Notes under the pieces: model-generated
Database searches by the model: none
What the model saw: only the letters and a program-made list of their open reading frames with translations
What the model was told of the DNA's origin: nothing
Translations under genes and position numbers: made by a program
In this document: in pieces, positions 40,674 through 47,898 of the stretch
Position numbering within the stretch: position 1 is the first letter of the stretch
Layout of the letters: each line of letters begins with the position of its first letter
Assembly: GCA_934504345.1 (NCBI GenBank)
Contig: CAKSVR010000006.1
Coordinates: 1-64,000, forward strand
DNA from: an uncultured Agathobaculum sp.
GTDB lineage: Bacteria; Bacillota; Clostridia; Oscillospirales; Butyricicoccaceae
Length of the DNA stretch: 64,000 nt
Direction of reading: 5' to 3'

Positions 40674-41297
40674 TCAAATCATGTATTCGATGGTATTTTC
40701 CGCGGTCAGCCGGGTCTGGTCATTGAACAGCAGGATGGCCTCGCGGGTGTCGATCTCACCGAGGGCGTATACCTCGTGGGTTTCGCGCTCGAAACAGGCG
40801 CGCGGCACGAGGCGGTTGTATTCGCACGGGTGTTTGTACACCATGCGGATGCCGTCTGTATCGAGCGGGCGATCGAGATAGTACGGGTCGAACACGCGCA
40901 CCATGTCGTTCTCATCGATGCCGGTGAGCGTGACATAGTGTTCGCCGTCAAAGTGCAGGCGCACCACGGCCGCGCCGCCGCAGCGGAGCGCATCGCGCAG
41001 ACGGCTGTTCTGCCCGAAATTGACCGCCGGGCCGGAGAGATACTGCGTGGAGATGTGCAGGCGGCCGATCCTGCCGAAGCCGTTCAGCCAGTTGCTGAGG
41101 AACATCATCGCCGCACAGGAGGTGCCGCTCTTGCCGCTCACGCCGTCCGAGCCGTAGCAGTCCAGACAGTACAGCATGATGTTTCGCACGGCCTCGGGCG
41201 GGATGTCCTCGCGCTCGAACAGGAACGCAAGTGCATTGAGCATGGAGGTCGGGCCGCAGTCATATTCGGAAAGCTGGTAGCGCAGCGGATTTTTCAT
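40674..41297 (-). CDS. Peptidase C39-like protein
   Basis: 207 residues from the ATG at 41297. The N-terminus RYQLSEYDCGPTSMLNALAF carries the papain-like cysteine of C39-like peptidases. GGAAVVRLHFDGEHYVTLTG provides the histidine, and DENDMVRVFDPYYLDRPL the aspartate. No signal peptide or ABC module, so a soluble cytosolic protease or inactive homologue. Its promoter (minus strand TTGACA, 17 bases, TACTAT) overlaps a palindrome shared with the divergent ABC gene. Confidence 0.8.
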   Translation of the reverse strand: MKNPLRYQLSEYDCGPTSMLNALAFLFEREDIPPEAVRNIMLYCLDCYGSDGVSGKSGTSCAAMMFLSNWLNGFGRIGRLHISTQYLSGPAVNFGQNSRLRDALRCGGAAVVRLHFDGEHYVTLTGIDENDMVRVFDPYYLDRPLDTDGIRMVYKHPCEYNRLVPRACFERETHEVYALGEIDTREAILLFNDQTRLTAENTIEYMI

Positions 41298-41331
41298 GGA
41301 GTGGGCCTTCTTTCTCGGTATTCCTACTGAA

Positions 41332-41347
41332 TTACTATATATAGTAA
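41332..41347. promoter_or_regulatory. Palindrome in the divergent C39/ABC promoter region
   Basis: Perfect 16-bp dyad TTACTATATATAGTAA overlapping the -10 of the leftward C39-like promoter. The rightward ABC gene has TTGCGA, 17 bases, TATGAT ending near 41404. A regulator site is likely; the regulator is not identified. Confidence 0.5.
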
Positions 41348-41451
41348 AGTCAATGCCGGCCAATGTCAATACAAATTTGCGAAAATGGTATATTCATGGT
41401 ATGATAGAGGGACTTCCCACCCACAATAGAGGGGAAAGGGGAGAAACAGCA

Positions 41452-42120
41452 TTGCTAAAACTGGTTCATGCGAGTAAAATATATGGTAAGAGCGGCGTGT
41501 GTGCGCTGAATGCGGTCGAGTTGACCGTGCAGAGCGGCGAATATGTGTCGATAACCGGCGCCTCCGGCTCGGGAAAGAGCACGCTGATGCACATTCTCGG
41601 GCTGCTGGACAGCCTGACGGGCGGGGAATATCGACTCGACGGCGCGGAGGTTTCCGGGCTGCCGCCCAAAGCGCGGGCGCAGCTGCGCGGCGAGAAGATT
41701 GGGTTCGTGTTCCAGCAGTTCCGGCTGCTGGCGGGCATGACGGCGCTGGAAAATGTTGCGCTGCCGCTGGCCTTGCAGGGTGTGCCGCGTGCCGAGCGCC
41801 TCGAGCGGGCCGAAGCGCTGCTGGCGCAGGTCGGACTGGCCGAGCGGGCGAACCACCGTCCGCATCAGCTTTCGGGAGGGCAGCAGCAGCGGACAGCCAT
41901 TGCGCGGGCGCTGGTGACAGAGCCGTGTGTGATTCTGGCGGACGAGCCCACAGCCGGGCTTGATCCTGCCGCCGCAGACAGCGTTCTGGCGCTGTTCGAC
42001 CGGCTGCACCGGGACGGGCACACGCTGGTGCTCATCACGCATGATGAGCGGGCGGCGGAGCGCGCCGCGAGGAGGCTGTTTTTGGAGAACGGGCGCCTTT
42101 TTGCAGCGAAACAGAACTGA
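41452..42120 (+). CDS. ABC transporter ATP-binding protein (MacB/LolD type)
   Basis: 222 residues from a TTG start with AAAGGGGAG eight bases upstream. Walker A GASGSGKST, Q-loop VFQQFRLLAGMTALENVALP, signature LSGGQQQR, Walker B CVILADEPTAGLD and the switch LITHDERAA. The family works with MacB/FtsX-like permeases for peptide or drug export, but no permease gene is adjacent; a repeat (R4) follows directly. Either the partner is elsewhere or the locus lost it. Confidence 0.93.
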   Translation: MLKLVHASKIYGKSGVCALNAVELTVQSGEYVSITGASGSGKSTLMHILGLLDSLTGGEYRLDGAEVSGLPPKARAQLRGEKIGFVFQQFRLLAGMTALENVALPLALQGVPRAERLERAEALLAQVGLAERANHRPHQLSGGQQQRTAIARALVTEPCVILADEPTAGLDPAAADSVLALFDRLHRDGHTLVLITHDERAAERAARRLFLENGRLFAAKQN

Positions 42121-42129
42121 GATTTGCAA

Positions 42130-42625
42130 ATCCGTTTTAGGAAACGGGAACGTGCCGCACGCGTGGCGGGCGCACAAGAGGGTAGACAACCTACGGTTTT
42201 CCACCCTCTTGTGAATCACCCCTTTTCCCTTGATTCCTAAGCCGGCGCACGGAACGGCTACGCCGTTCCTATTTGAGCTCGGGACCGAAAAAAGAGAACG
42301 GCAGTACCGTTACCGGCTGATAGGTTCGGCTTAACGCCGCCCATTCCTCTCTCGGCTGCGCTCAAGCCGTTAGAGGTCTGCTACACTGCCTTTACGCAAA
42401 ACCCGTGAAATCTGCCGCGATAACGCCGCATCAACGCAGGAAACGTGAGCCGATACCCGTTCCTTTATGCGAGTTACCTATGAAGTAGGGTCGTAAGACC
42501 CGTTCGCGAGGTCGCCGAGGGAAAAGGGGAGCTTCCTAAGAGGGTGGAAAACCGTAGGTTGTCTACCCTCTTAGGCCCCGCGCGGGAGCGCCGTTCCCCG
42601 TTTCCCAAACGGTGTGTCAAACCGT
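42130..42625 (+). repeat. Structured repeat family, copy R4
   Basis: About 490 bp. Left hairpin AAGAGGGTAGACAACCTACG into TTTTCCACCCTCTT (42176-42210) and right hairpin AAGAGGGTGGAAAACCGTAG into GTTGTCTACCCTCTT (42536-42570) are reverse complements, i.e. long terminal inverted repeats. The core carries GGAACGGC-TAC-GCCGTTCC, GTGAAATCTGCCGCGATAAC and GGGTC-GTAA-GACCC (42488-42501). The outer tandem units of R2 and R5 are missing. Confidence 0.8.
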
Positions 42626-42690
42626 ACTCTGCAAACCGAAATCAAACAAACCCACCCGGGTTTTCCCATAAAAAAGAGGAGGAAACGAAA

Positions 42691-43179
42691 ATGGACCGTC
42701 GGGACAAAACAAACTACTACCTCGACATGGCGCAGGTCGCGCTCGAGCGCGGCACCTGTCTGCGCCGCAACTTCGGCGCGGTCATCGTCAAGAACGATGT
42801 CATCGTATCCACCGGCTACAACGGTGCGCCGCGCGGCCGCGCGAACTGCATCGACATCGGCACCTGCATCCGTCAGAAGATGGGCATTCCGCGCGGAGAA
42901 CGCTACGAGTTCTGCCGCTCGGTGCACGCGGAGATGAATGCCATCATCGCCGCACCGCGCGACCAGATGATCGGCGCAACGCTGTATCTGGTCGGCCGTG
43001 ATATGTCCACGGGCGAGATCATGGCGGATGCCAACTCCTGCACAATGTGCAAGCGCCTTATCATCAACGCGGGCATCGAAAAGGTGGTCATCCGCCGCGA
43101 TGCCGATACATACGACATCGTAAACGTGCACGACTGGGTGGAGAACGACGACACCCTCGGCAGCAGCATGGCATACTAA
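42691..43179 (+). CDS. dCMP deaminase (ComEB-like)
   Basis: 162 residues from the ATG at 42691 (GAGGAGGAAAC upstream). Zinc cytidine/deoxycytidylate deaminase fold: VIVKNDVIVSTGYNGAPRG, catalytic RSVHAEMNAIIAA and zinc cysteines in ANSCTMCKRLIINAG. It deaminates dCMP to dUMP for dTMP synthesis; the name ComEB comes from Bacillus competence loci, but no com genes are near. Confidence 0.93.
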   Translation: MDRRDKTNYYLDMAQVALERGTCLRRNFGAVIVKNDVIVSTGYNGAPRGRANCIDIGTCIRQKMGIPRGERYEFCRSVHAEMNAIIAAPRDQMIGATLYLVGRDMSTGEIMADANSCTMCKRLIINAGIEKVVIRRDADTYDIVNVHDWVENDDTLGSSMAY

Positions 43180-43204
43180 ACAGACACCGGAGAGAGAAAA
43201 AACT

Positions 43205-43843
43205 ATGTCAGTATTCGATATTTTCAAGAAGTTGGATGAAGAAAAAGCCGCAAAAGCGGCGCAGCCCATTGAGTGGCTCGTGGTCGGTCTGGGCAATCCG
43301 GGCGCAAAGTATGACAACACCCGCCACAATGCGGGCTTCCGTGCGCTCGAGGGCTACTGCGCCCGCAGCGGCCAGAAGATCGACCGCATGAAGTTCAAGG
43401 CGCTGGCAGGCGAGGGGATGCTCGGCGGCAAGCGCGTGCTGTTCCTCAAGCCGCAGACGTTCATGAACCTGTCGGGTGAAGCGGTGCGCGATGCGGCCTC
43501 GTTCTATAAGATCCCGCCTGAGCACGTTATCGTGCTGTCGGATGATGTGTCGCTCGATGTGGGCACGCTGCGCGTACGCGCGAAGGGCTCGGCAGGCGGT
43601 CAGAACGGCCTGAAGAACATCATTTACCATCTTGGCAGCGAGGATTTCCCGCGCGTTAAGATCGGCGTGGGCAAAAAGCCGCGCCCGGATTACGACCTTG
43701 CGGCATGGGTGCTGGGCAAATTCCCGGCGGAGGACCAGAAAGCCATCGACAAGGCGTGCGAGGATGCGGTGAGCGCCGCTGCGTGCATCATCGCGGAGGA
43801 CTGCGCCGCCGCCGCACAGAAATTCAACGGAAAACGTATCTAA
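43205..43843 (+). CDS. pth: Peptidyl-tRNA hydrolase
   Basis: 212 residues. A polar N-terminal extension of about 22 residues (MSVFDIFKKLDEEKAAKAAQ) precedes the standard start WLVVGLGNPGAKYDNTRHNA, with the catalytic histidine in TRHNAGF. FLKPQTFMNLSGEAV, VLSDDVSLDVGTLRVRAKGS and GGQNGLKNIIYHLGS are intact. It recycles peptidyl-tRNA. Homologues usually lack the extension. Confidence 0.95.
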   Translation: MSVFDIFKKLDEEKAAKAAQPIEWLVVGLGNPGAKYDNTRHNAGFRALEGYCARSGQKIDRMKFKALAGEGMLGGKRVLFLKPQTFMNLSGEAVRDAASFYKIPPEHVIVLSDDVSLDVGTLRVRAKGSAGGQNGLKNIIYHLGSEDFPRVKIGVGKKPRPDYDLAAWVLGKFPAEDQKAIDKACEDAVSAAACIIAEDCAAAAQKFNGKRI

Positions 43844-43856
43844 GGAGCTGGTTTGG

Positions 43857-44273
43857 ATGAAAACCGCAGTAGTTTACTATTCGTTTGGCGGAACGACCCG
43901 GTCGTATGCCCGCGCGGAGGCCAAGGCGCGCGGCGCAGATCTGATCGAGCTCAAGCCGCGCCGTCCGTACAACCTGATGAGCGCATTCGTGCGCGGCTGT
44001 CCCGAGGCGATAAAGCAGAAAGGCGTTTCGCTGGACGGGATGCCGCTGTTCGTCGGCTACGACCGCGTGGTGCTGATGGCGCCGGTCTGGGCGGGCTATC
44101 CCGCGCCGCCGTTCAACAGCGCGGTCGAGCTGCTGCCGCCCGGTACGGAGGTCGAGGTCGTGCTGGTTTCCGGCAGCGGCAGCAGTGAGAAGAGCAAGGC
44201 GAAAGTGCGTTTGCAGATCAAAAAACGCGGCTGTACGCTCACGGCGCAGCGTGACATCCGGGCCAGCCGATGA
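43857..44273 (+). CDS. Flavodoxin-like protein
   Basis: 138 residues. The N-terminal [20 protein letters not shown] is a phosphate-binding loop of the flavodoxin fold (usual S/TxTGxT altered to SFGGTT). [20 protein letters not shown] matches the 60s-loop region. Probably binds FMN. AAGGAGCTGGTTTGG precedes the ATG. Confidence 0.85.
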   Translation: MKTAVVYYSFGGTTRSYARAEAKARGADLIELKPRRPYNLMSAFVRGCPEAIKQKGVSLDGMPLFVGYDRVVLMAPVWAGYPAPPFNSAVELLPPGTEVEVVLVSGSGSSEKSKAKVRLQIKKRGCTLTAQRDIRASR

Positions 44274-44289
44274 GCGGAAAGGATATGCG

Positions 44290-45132
44290 ATGAAAGGATA
44301 TACCTATGTGCTCCGCTGTGCGGATGATACGCTGTACTGCGGCTGGACGAACGACCTCACGGCTCGGCTGGCGGCGCATAACAGCGGAAAAGGTGCGAAA
44401 TATACGCGCGGGCGCGGTCCGGTGACACTGGCGTACAGCGAAATGTACGACACACAGAGCGAGGCCATGCAGCGCGAGGCAGCCATCAAAAGGCTGACAA
44501 GGCCGCAGAAGCAAGCGCTCATCGACAGCCAGAGCGGCGGTGAGCTGCTCACGGTTTACGATGAGGACGGCCGCGCCTGCGGAGAACGCCCGCGGGCGGT
44601 CGTTCATGCACAGGGGCTGTTCCACCATGTGTGCCACCTGTGGGTGGTCGGTGTGCGGGACGGCGTGCGCGGCCTGTGGCTCCAGCAGCGGCAGTTCGAT
44701 CGGCCGCTGTTCCCGGGCGGCTTTGATCTGACCTCGACCGGCCATATCGATCCGGGCGAAACGCCGCTGACAGGCGTGCTGCGCGAAGCGCGGGAGGAGA
44801 GCGGCCTGCACCTGACGGAGGCTGATCTGACCGATGGCGGCAGTTACCGTCAGCGCTATGTGCGCGGCGAGGGAAACGGCTTTGACGATGAGCTGGCGTA
44901 TACATTTCTGGCGCGTATCGACGGCATTCCGCCGTTCCGGCCCGGCCCAGAGGTCGCGGAGATGCTGTTCGTGCCGCTGGCGGATTTTGCCGCCGCACAG
45001 GAGCAGGGCGCATCGCTCACCGGCCTGACACCGGACGGGCGCACGATGGAGATGCCGAACGAAGCCCTCTGCTGTCTGCACACCGAGGAGTGGCAGGGCG
45101 CGAAACCGCGCATCGAAGCACTTTTTGACTGA
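44290..45132 (+). CDS. GIY-YIG nuclease-like / NUDIX hydrolase fusion
   Basis: 280 residues. Residues 1-85 form a GIY-YIG domain of the UPF0213/YhbQ type: [60 protein letters not shown]. Residues 86-280 are a NUDIX hydrolase with box [20 protein letters not shown] then SGL, resembling YfcD/IPP-isomerase-like hydrolases. The two domains are usually separate proteins. GGAAAGGATATGCG supports the ATG at 44290. Confidence 0.88.
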   Translation: MKGYTYVLRCADDTLYCGWTNDLTARLAAHNSGKGAKYTRGRGPVTLAYSEMYDTQSEAMQREAAIKRLTRPQKQALIDSQSGGELLTVYDEDGRACGERPRAVVHAQGLFHHVCHLWVVGVRDGVRGLWLQQRQFDRPLFPGGFDLTSTGHIDPGETPLTGVLREAREESGLHLTEADLTDGGSYRQRYVRGEGNGFDDELAYTFLARIDGIPPFRPGPEVAEMLFVPLADFAAAQEQGASLTGLTPDGRTMEMPNEALCCLHTEEWQGAKPRIEALFD

Positions 45133-45133
45133 A

Positions 45134-45170
45134 AAGAACAGCCGCCTCCCACTTGACAAGGGGAGGCGGC
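45134..45170 (-). terminator. Leftward terminator of toxin module 4, with antitoxin promoter in the loop
   Basis: GCCGCCTCCC (45141-45150) pairs with GGGAGGCGGC (45161-45170); minus-strand tail TGTTCTTTTC. The -35 TTGACA of the antitoxin promoter is in the loop, as at 29795-29831. Confidence 0.65.
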
Positions 45171-45181
45171 TGCCTTATAAT
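45153..45181 (+). promoter_or_regulatory. Promoter of antitoxin RNA 4
   Basis: TTGACA (45153-45158), 17-base spacer, TATAAT (45176-45181), a consensus promoter. Confidence 0.85.
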
Positions 45182-45187
45182 ATCAGT

Positions 45188-45285
45188 ATGATGACTGCTT
45201 GCTGCGAACAAGCGGTCGTTCCGATTCAAGTTTATAGCTTGTGGAAACGCCGCTTGGTTTACGCTGAGCGGTTATTTCTTTTTAT
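45188..45285 (+). ncRNA. Putative type I antitoxin RNA 4
   Basis: About 95 bases, ending after CCGCT...AGCGG (45250-45272) and ATTTCTTTTTA. Antisense to the 3' end of the 27-residue toxin gene. Confidence 0.65.
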
Positions 45286-45355
45286 ACTCGAGGCATAATC
45301 CGATGATCCCAACGATCAACAACCCGAACTGAATAAGATCGGAATAAGTAACCAT
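45272..45355 (-). CDS. Hol-Tox-like type I toxin peptide 4
   Basis: 27 residues: MVTYSDLIQFGLLIVGIIGL followed by CLEYKKK. Membrane helix plus basic tail, same MVxYSxLxQ start as peptide 2. CGGAGGTGATACC precedes the ATG. Minus-strand promoter TTGACG (45429-45434), 17 bases, TAGAAT (45406-45411). Confidence 0.78.
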   Translation of the reverse strand: MVTYSDLIQFGLLIVGIIGLCLEYKKK

Positions 45356-45405
45356 GGTATCACCTCCGTTCCGGAGGAACAACCTGTCATCTTACTGATA
45401 AAAAT

Positions 45406-45434
45406 ATTCTATCAGTGTTTATGGAATCCGTCAA
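45406..45434 (-). promoter_or_regulatory. Promoter of toxin mRNA 4
   Basis: Minus strand TTGACG (45429-45434), 17-base spacer, TAGAAT (45406-45411). Confidence 0.65.
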
Positions 45435-45444
45435 TAAAAAACAG

Positions 45445-45480
45445 AAAATCCGCTGCATAAGCAGCGGATTTTGCTTTTTT
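45445..45480. terminator. Terminator after the secG-linked membrane gene
   Basis: AAAATCCGCTGC and GCAGCGGATTTT pair around ATAA; both flanks support termination, on the minus strand with CTGTTTTTTA. Confidence 0.85.
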
Positions 45481-45704
45481 CACTTATTCAGTGCGCCGAT
45501 CACGATATTCACGACCAGACAGACCGCCGCAGCGACGGCATAGATCGTGGCCTGCTGGCGGCAGGACTTGGCCTTAGGATCGTCCTGCTTGTTCTCGTAC
45601 TCACTGCGTCCGCAGATGCGGCCGTAGCGGATCTGCTGGAGAACGTTCAGCGCGGCGAACGCGGCGAACAGCAGCAGGAGCAGGCGCTGGATGGTCAGTA
45701 CCAT
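45480..45704 (-). CDS. Small membrane protein next to secG
   Basis: 74 residues with two hydrophobic segments (MVLTIQRLLLLLFAAFAALN and TIYAVAAAVCLVVNIVIGAL) and a polar middle with two cysteines (RICGRSEYENK, KSCRQQ). It starts one base after the secG stop, so it is cotranscribed. Function unknown. Confidence 0.75.
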   Translation of the reverse strand: MVLTIQRLLLLLFAAFAALNVLQQIRYGRICGRSEYENKQDDPKAKSCRQQATIYAVAAAVCLVVNIVIGALNK

Positions 45705-45705
45705 A

Positions 45706-45942
45706 TTAGTGAACGAGGTTCAGGATGATGGCAGCGATGACGAAAACAACGCCGACGATCGAGGTCAGGCGGGCAAAGATGCGGTCGGATGCGCTGGCCT
45801 TGCCGGAGCCGTAGAAAGTATCGGCCGAGCCGGAAACAGCGCCCAGACCCTGCTGTGCACCGTGCTGGAGCAGAACAACAACGATCAGGAACAGGCTTGC
45901 AACGATCATCAGGACCGAAAGAGCGATTTGTGCGGTAGTCAT
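45706..45942 (-). CDS. secG: Preprotein translocase subunit SecG
   Basis: 78 residues, two membrane helices separated by GAQQGLGAVSGSADTFYGSG, the SecG signature loop. It joins SecYE and aids SecA-driven export. GAGGAATTTACCC precedes the start codon. Promoter on the minus strand: TTGAAA (46041-46046), 17 bases, TATAGT (46018-46023). Confidence 0.96.
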   Translation of the reverse strand: MTTAQIALSVLMIVASLFLIVVVLLQHGAQQGLGAVSGSADTFYGSGKASASDRIFARLTSIVGVVFVIAAIILNLVH

Positions 45943-46017
45943 AGGGTAAATTCCTCCACTGATTCAAATTTTCCGGGATCGCGCATGGATTGGATGCGCG
46001 CAATATGCGTACATGAT

Positions 46018-46046
46018 ACTATATCATATTAAATGCGGTTTTTCAA
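46018..46046 (-). promoter_or_regulatory. Promoter of secG
   Basis: Minus strand TTGAAA (46041-46046), 17-base spacer, TATAGT (46018-46023). Confidence 0.7.
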
Positions 46047-46080
46047 GAGGTATTCCGCAAATTGCGGGCGAAAATCTGCA

Positions 46081-46590
46081 TCAGAGAAGCGGCTGAACGA
46101 TATTTTTCAGCGCATCGCCCATGCGGTTGGTGTGTACCTTGTGTGTGCCGAGATCGATGACCGCCATGCGGACGGACGACCAGCCGTGCTTGCCGCCCTC
46201 GAATCGGCGTTCATCGGACAGCTTTTTGAGCTTTTTGAGCGCATTTCTGTCGATCTCACCGGCGGCGAGCAGCACGGAGATGAGCGAAAAGTCGTGTTCC
46301 TTGTCCGGCTGCACCAGCTCGTCCGCGACCTTGCAGGCGTACTGCCACCAGTCCGCGAGCGCGGCTTCATCGAGCGAGGGCACGGCGAACAGCAGACGGT
46401 ACTCGTGCGCGTGTCCCGAGCCGCCGGTCGGCATCAGGCCGAGGATCTTGCGCGTGCTGCGGGATTCGTAGGTACTCAGCAGCGCGGCCATGCGGCCGGA
46501 AACCTCGGCATTCTGCTGCGAGCGGAAGTGCTTGTCCTGTCCGTTCATCAATGTGTCGCGCAGCGCGACAAATTCGGTAGAAAAGTCCAT
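46081..46590 (-). CDS. Hypothetical cytosolic protein
   Basis: 169 residues: LMPTGGSGHAHEYRLLFAVP, DEAALADWWQYACKVADELV, HDFSLISVLLAAGEIDRNAL, ending MGDALKNIVQPLL. No signal peptide, membrane helix or known motif. Sixteen bases downstream of the nucleotidyltransferase gene on the same strand, so probably in one transcript. Not recognised. Confidence 0.75.
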   Translation of the reverse strand: MDFSTEFVALRDTLMNGQDKHFRSQQNAEVSGRMAALLSTYESRSTRKILGLMPTGGSGHAHEYRLLFAVPSLDEAALADWWQYACKVADELVQPDKEHDFSLISVLLAAGEIDRNALKKLKKLSDERRFEGGKHGWSSVRMAVIDLGTHKVHTNRMGDALKNIVQPLL

Positions 46591-46606
46591 GAAACTGCCT
46601 CGATTC

Positions 46607-47527
46607 TTACAGATCGGCAGGATAATCGCCGTTTTTCGTCATGGCGGCGACTGCGGCGCAGATGGTCGGCTTGTCCTCGCGGTAGGTCACGCCGTACCAG
46701 CGGGAGTCGGTGGTGAGCACCTTTGCGGTGGCCTTGCCGTCCTTGATGAGCGCATCGACCGCAAACGGGAGATAATACTCGGCCTTCATCGGGTTTTCGG
46801 GCAGCTTGTTCGCGAAGAACGCGCGCAGGCCGTCATCCAGCGAGGGCAGGAACGACGGCGTGAAGCCCCAGAGATTGAGCGACACCGGCGTGCCGGGTGC
46901 GATCTCACCGGCGGGTGCATCGCCGTCTGCATCGTAGCGGATGATGCCGTCCGCATCGCGGTGGATGGAGGTGCGCTCGATGATGTGCGCGAGCAGGCCG
47001 TGCTCGTCCGCCGTACACACGCCGCGGGACACGGTGCCGTTCTCGGTGAGCGTGTTCTCGACCTGATAGCCCACCATGCAGTAGCGGAACTTGTCGTCAT
47101 CCTGCGCGGAGGCGAGGTAATCGTACATCTTGCGGAACGCATCCGCGCCGTAGAAGTCGTCCGCATTGATAACGGCAATGGGACAGCCGGCGGTCAGCTC
47201 CTTGGCGCACCAGACGGCGTGTGCGGTGCCGAGCGGCTTCTCGCGGCCCTCGGGTGCGGTCAGGCCGTCCGGCAGATTGTCGAGGGTCTGGTAGGCATAG
47301 TCCACCTGCATGAAGCGGCGGGCCTTTTTGCCGATGGCCTCCTCGAACGCCTCGTGCAGCTCGGGACGGATGATGAATACTACCCGTTCAAAGCCTGCGC
47401 GGTGTGCATCGTAGATGGAATAATCGAGCAGGATCTGTCCGTCCGGGCCGATAGGATCGATCTGCTTGAGTCCGCCGTAGCGCGAGCCCATGCCCGCTGC
47501 CATGATAACCAAAACCGGGTTTGCCAT
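46607..47527 (-). CDS. Sugar-phosphate nucleotidyltransferase-like protein
   Basis: 306 residues. GT-A nucleotidyltransferase start VLVIMAAGMGSRYGGLKQID with the nucleotide-binding GxGxR-type loop, substrate region REKPLGTAHAVWCAKELTAG and metal aspartates in CPIAVINADDFYGADAF. No left-handed beta-helix acyltransferase domain is attached. It likely makes an NDP-sugar; the sugar is not predictable. AGGAGGACATACAGCA precedes the start. Confidence 0.88.
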   Translation of the reverse strand: MANPVLVIMAAGMGSRYGGLKQIDPIGPDGQILLDYSIYDAHRAGFERVVFIIRPELHEAFEEAIGKKARRFMQVDYAYQTLDNLPDGLTAPEGREKPLGTAHAVWCAKELTAGCPIAVINADDFYGADAFRKMYDYLASAQDDDKFRYCMVGYQVENTLTENGTVSRGVCTADEHGLLAHIIERTSIHRDADGIIRYDADGDAPAGEIAPGTPVSLNLWGFTPSFLPSLDDGLRAFFANKLPENPMKAEYYLPFAVDALIKDGKATAKVLTTDSRWYGVTYREDKPTICAAVAAMTKNGDYPADL

Positions 47528-47740
47528 TGCTGTATGTCCTCCTAAAGAGCGCCGCGCCGAAAAGCGGCGCCGGTATGCTTTGCCGCAGCCTTGCGCGGCG
47601 TTTTTTGTATGTTTTGTGCATTCGTAAACGGGAATACTTCTTTATTATACAAGAGCGCGGCATAAAACACAAGATGTTTGCGGTACGGCTGGGCTTTTTT
47701 GTAGAAAAACATGAAAATCCGAACGGTGTCCGGGTGGTGA
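47528..47740. other. Divergent gap between nucleotidyltransferase gene and pyk
   Basis: GC-rich inverted repeats (GCGCCGCGCC/AGCGGCGC near 47549-47572 and GCCGC/GCGGC to 47601) belong to the leader of the leftward gene, followed by TTTTTT. The rest is AT-rich without an ORF. Confidence 0.4.
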
Positions 47741-47769
47741 TTGCAAAATGACGGGAAAACTGCTAAAAT
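47741..47769 (+). promoter_or_regulatory. Promoter of pyk
   Basis: TTGCAA (47741-47746), 17-base spacer, TAAAAT (47764-47769). The leader is about 120 bases. Confidence 0.6.
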
Positions 47770-47898
47770 AGGTCTGATATAGTGTAGGCAGTTCTGTGCG
47801 ATTATACAACGGTCGGCAGCACTGCGGCAAGAGATTTTCAGAGATCATACACGAGGAAGCTTTGATAAACAATTTGTAATAGAGAGGAATATGTTTCG

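Noticed and set aside
43205..43270. Start of pth at a later ATG to remove the N-terminal extension
   Set aside because: No ATG, GTG or TTG with an SD lies nearer the conserved start; the first ATG has GAGAGAAAAAACT upstream in reasonable position.
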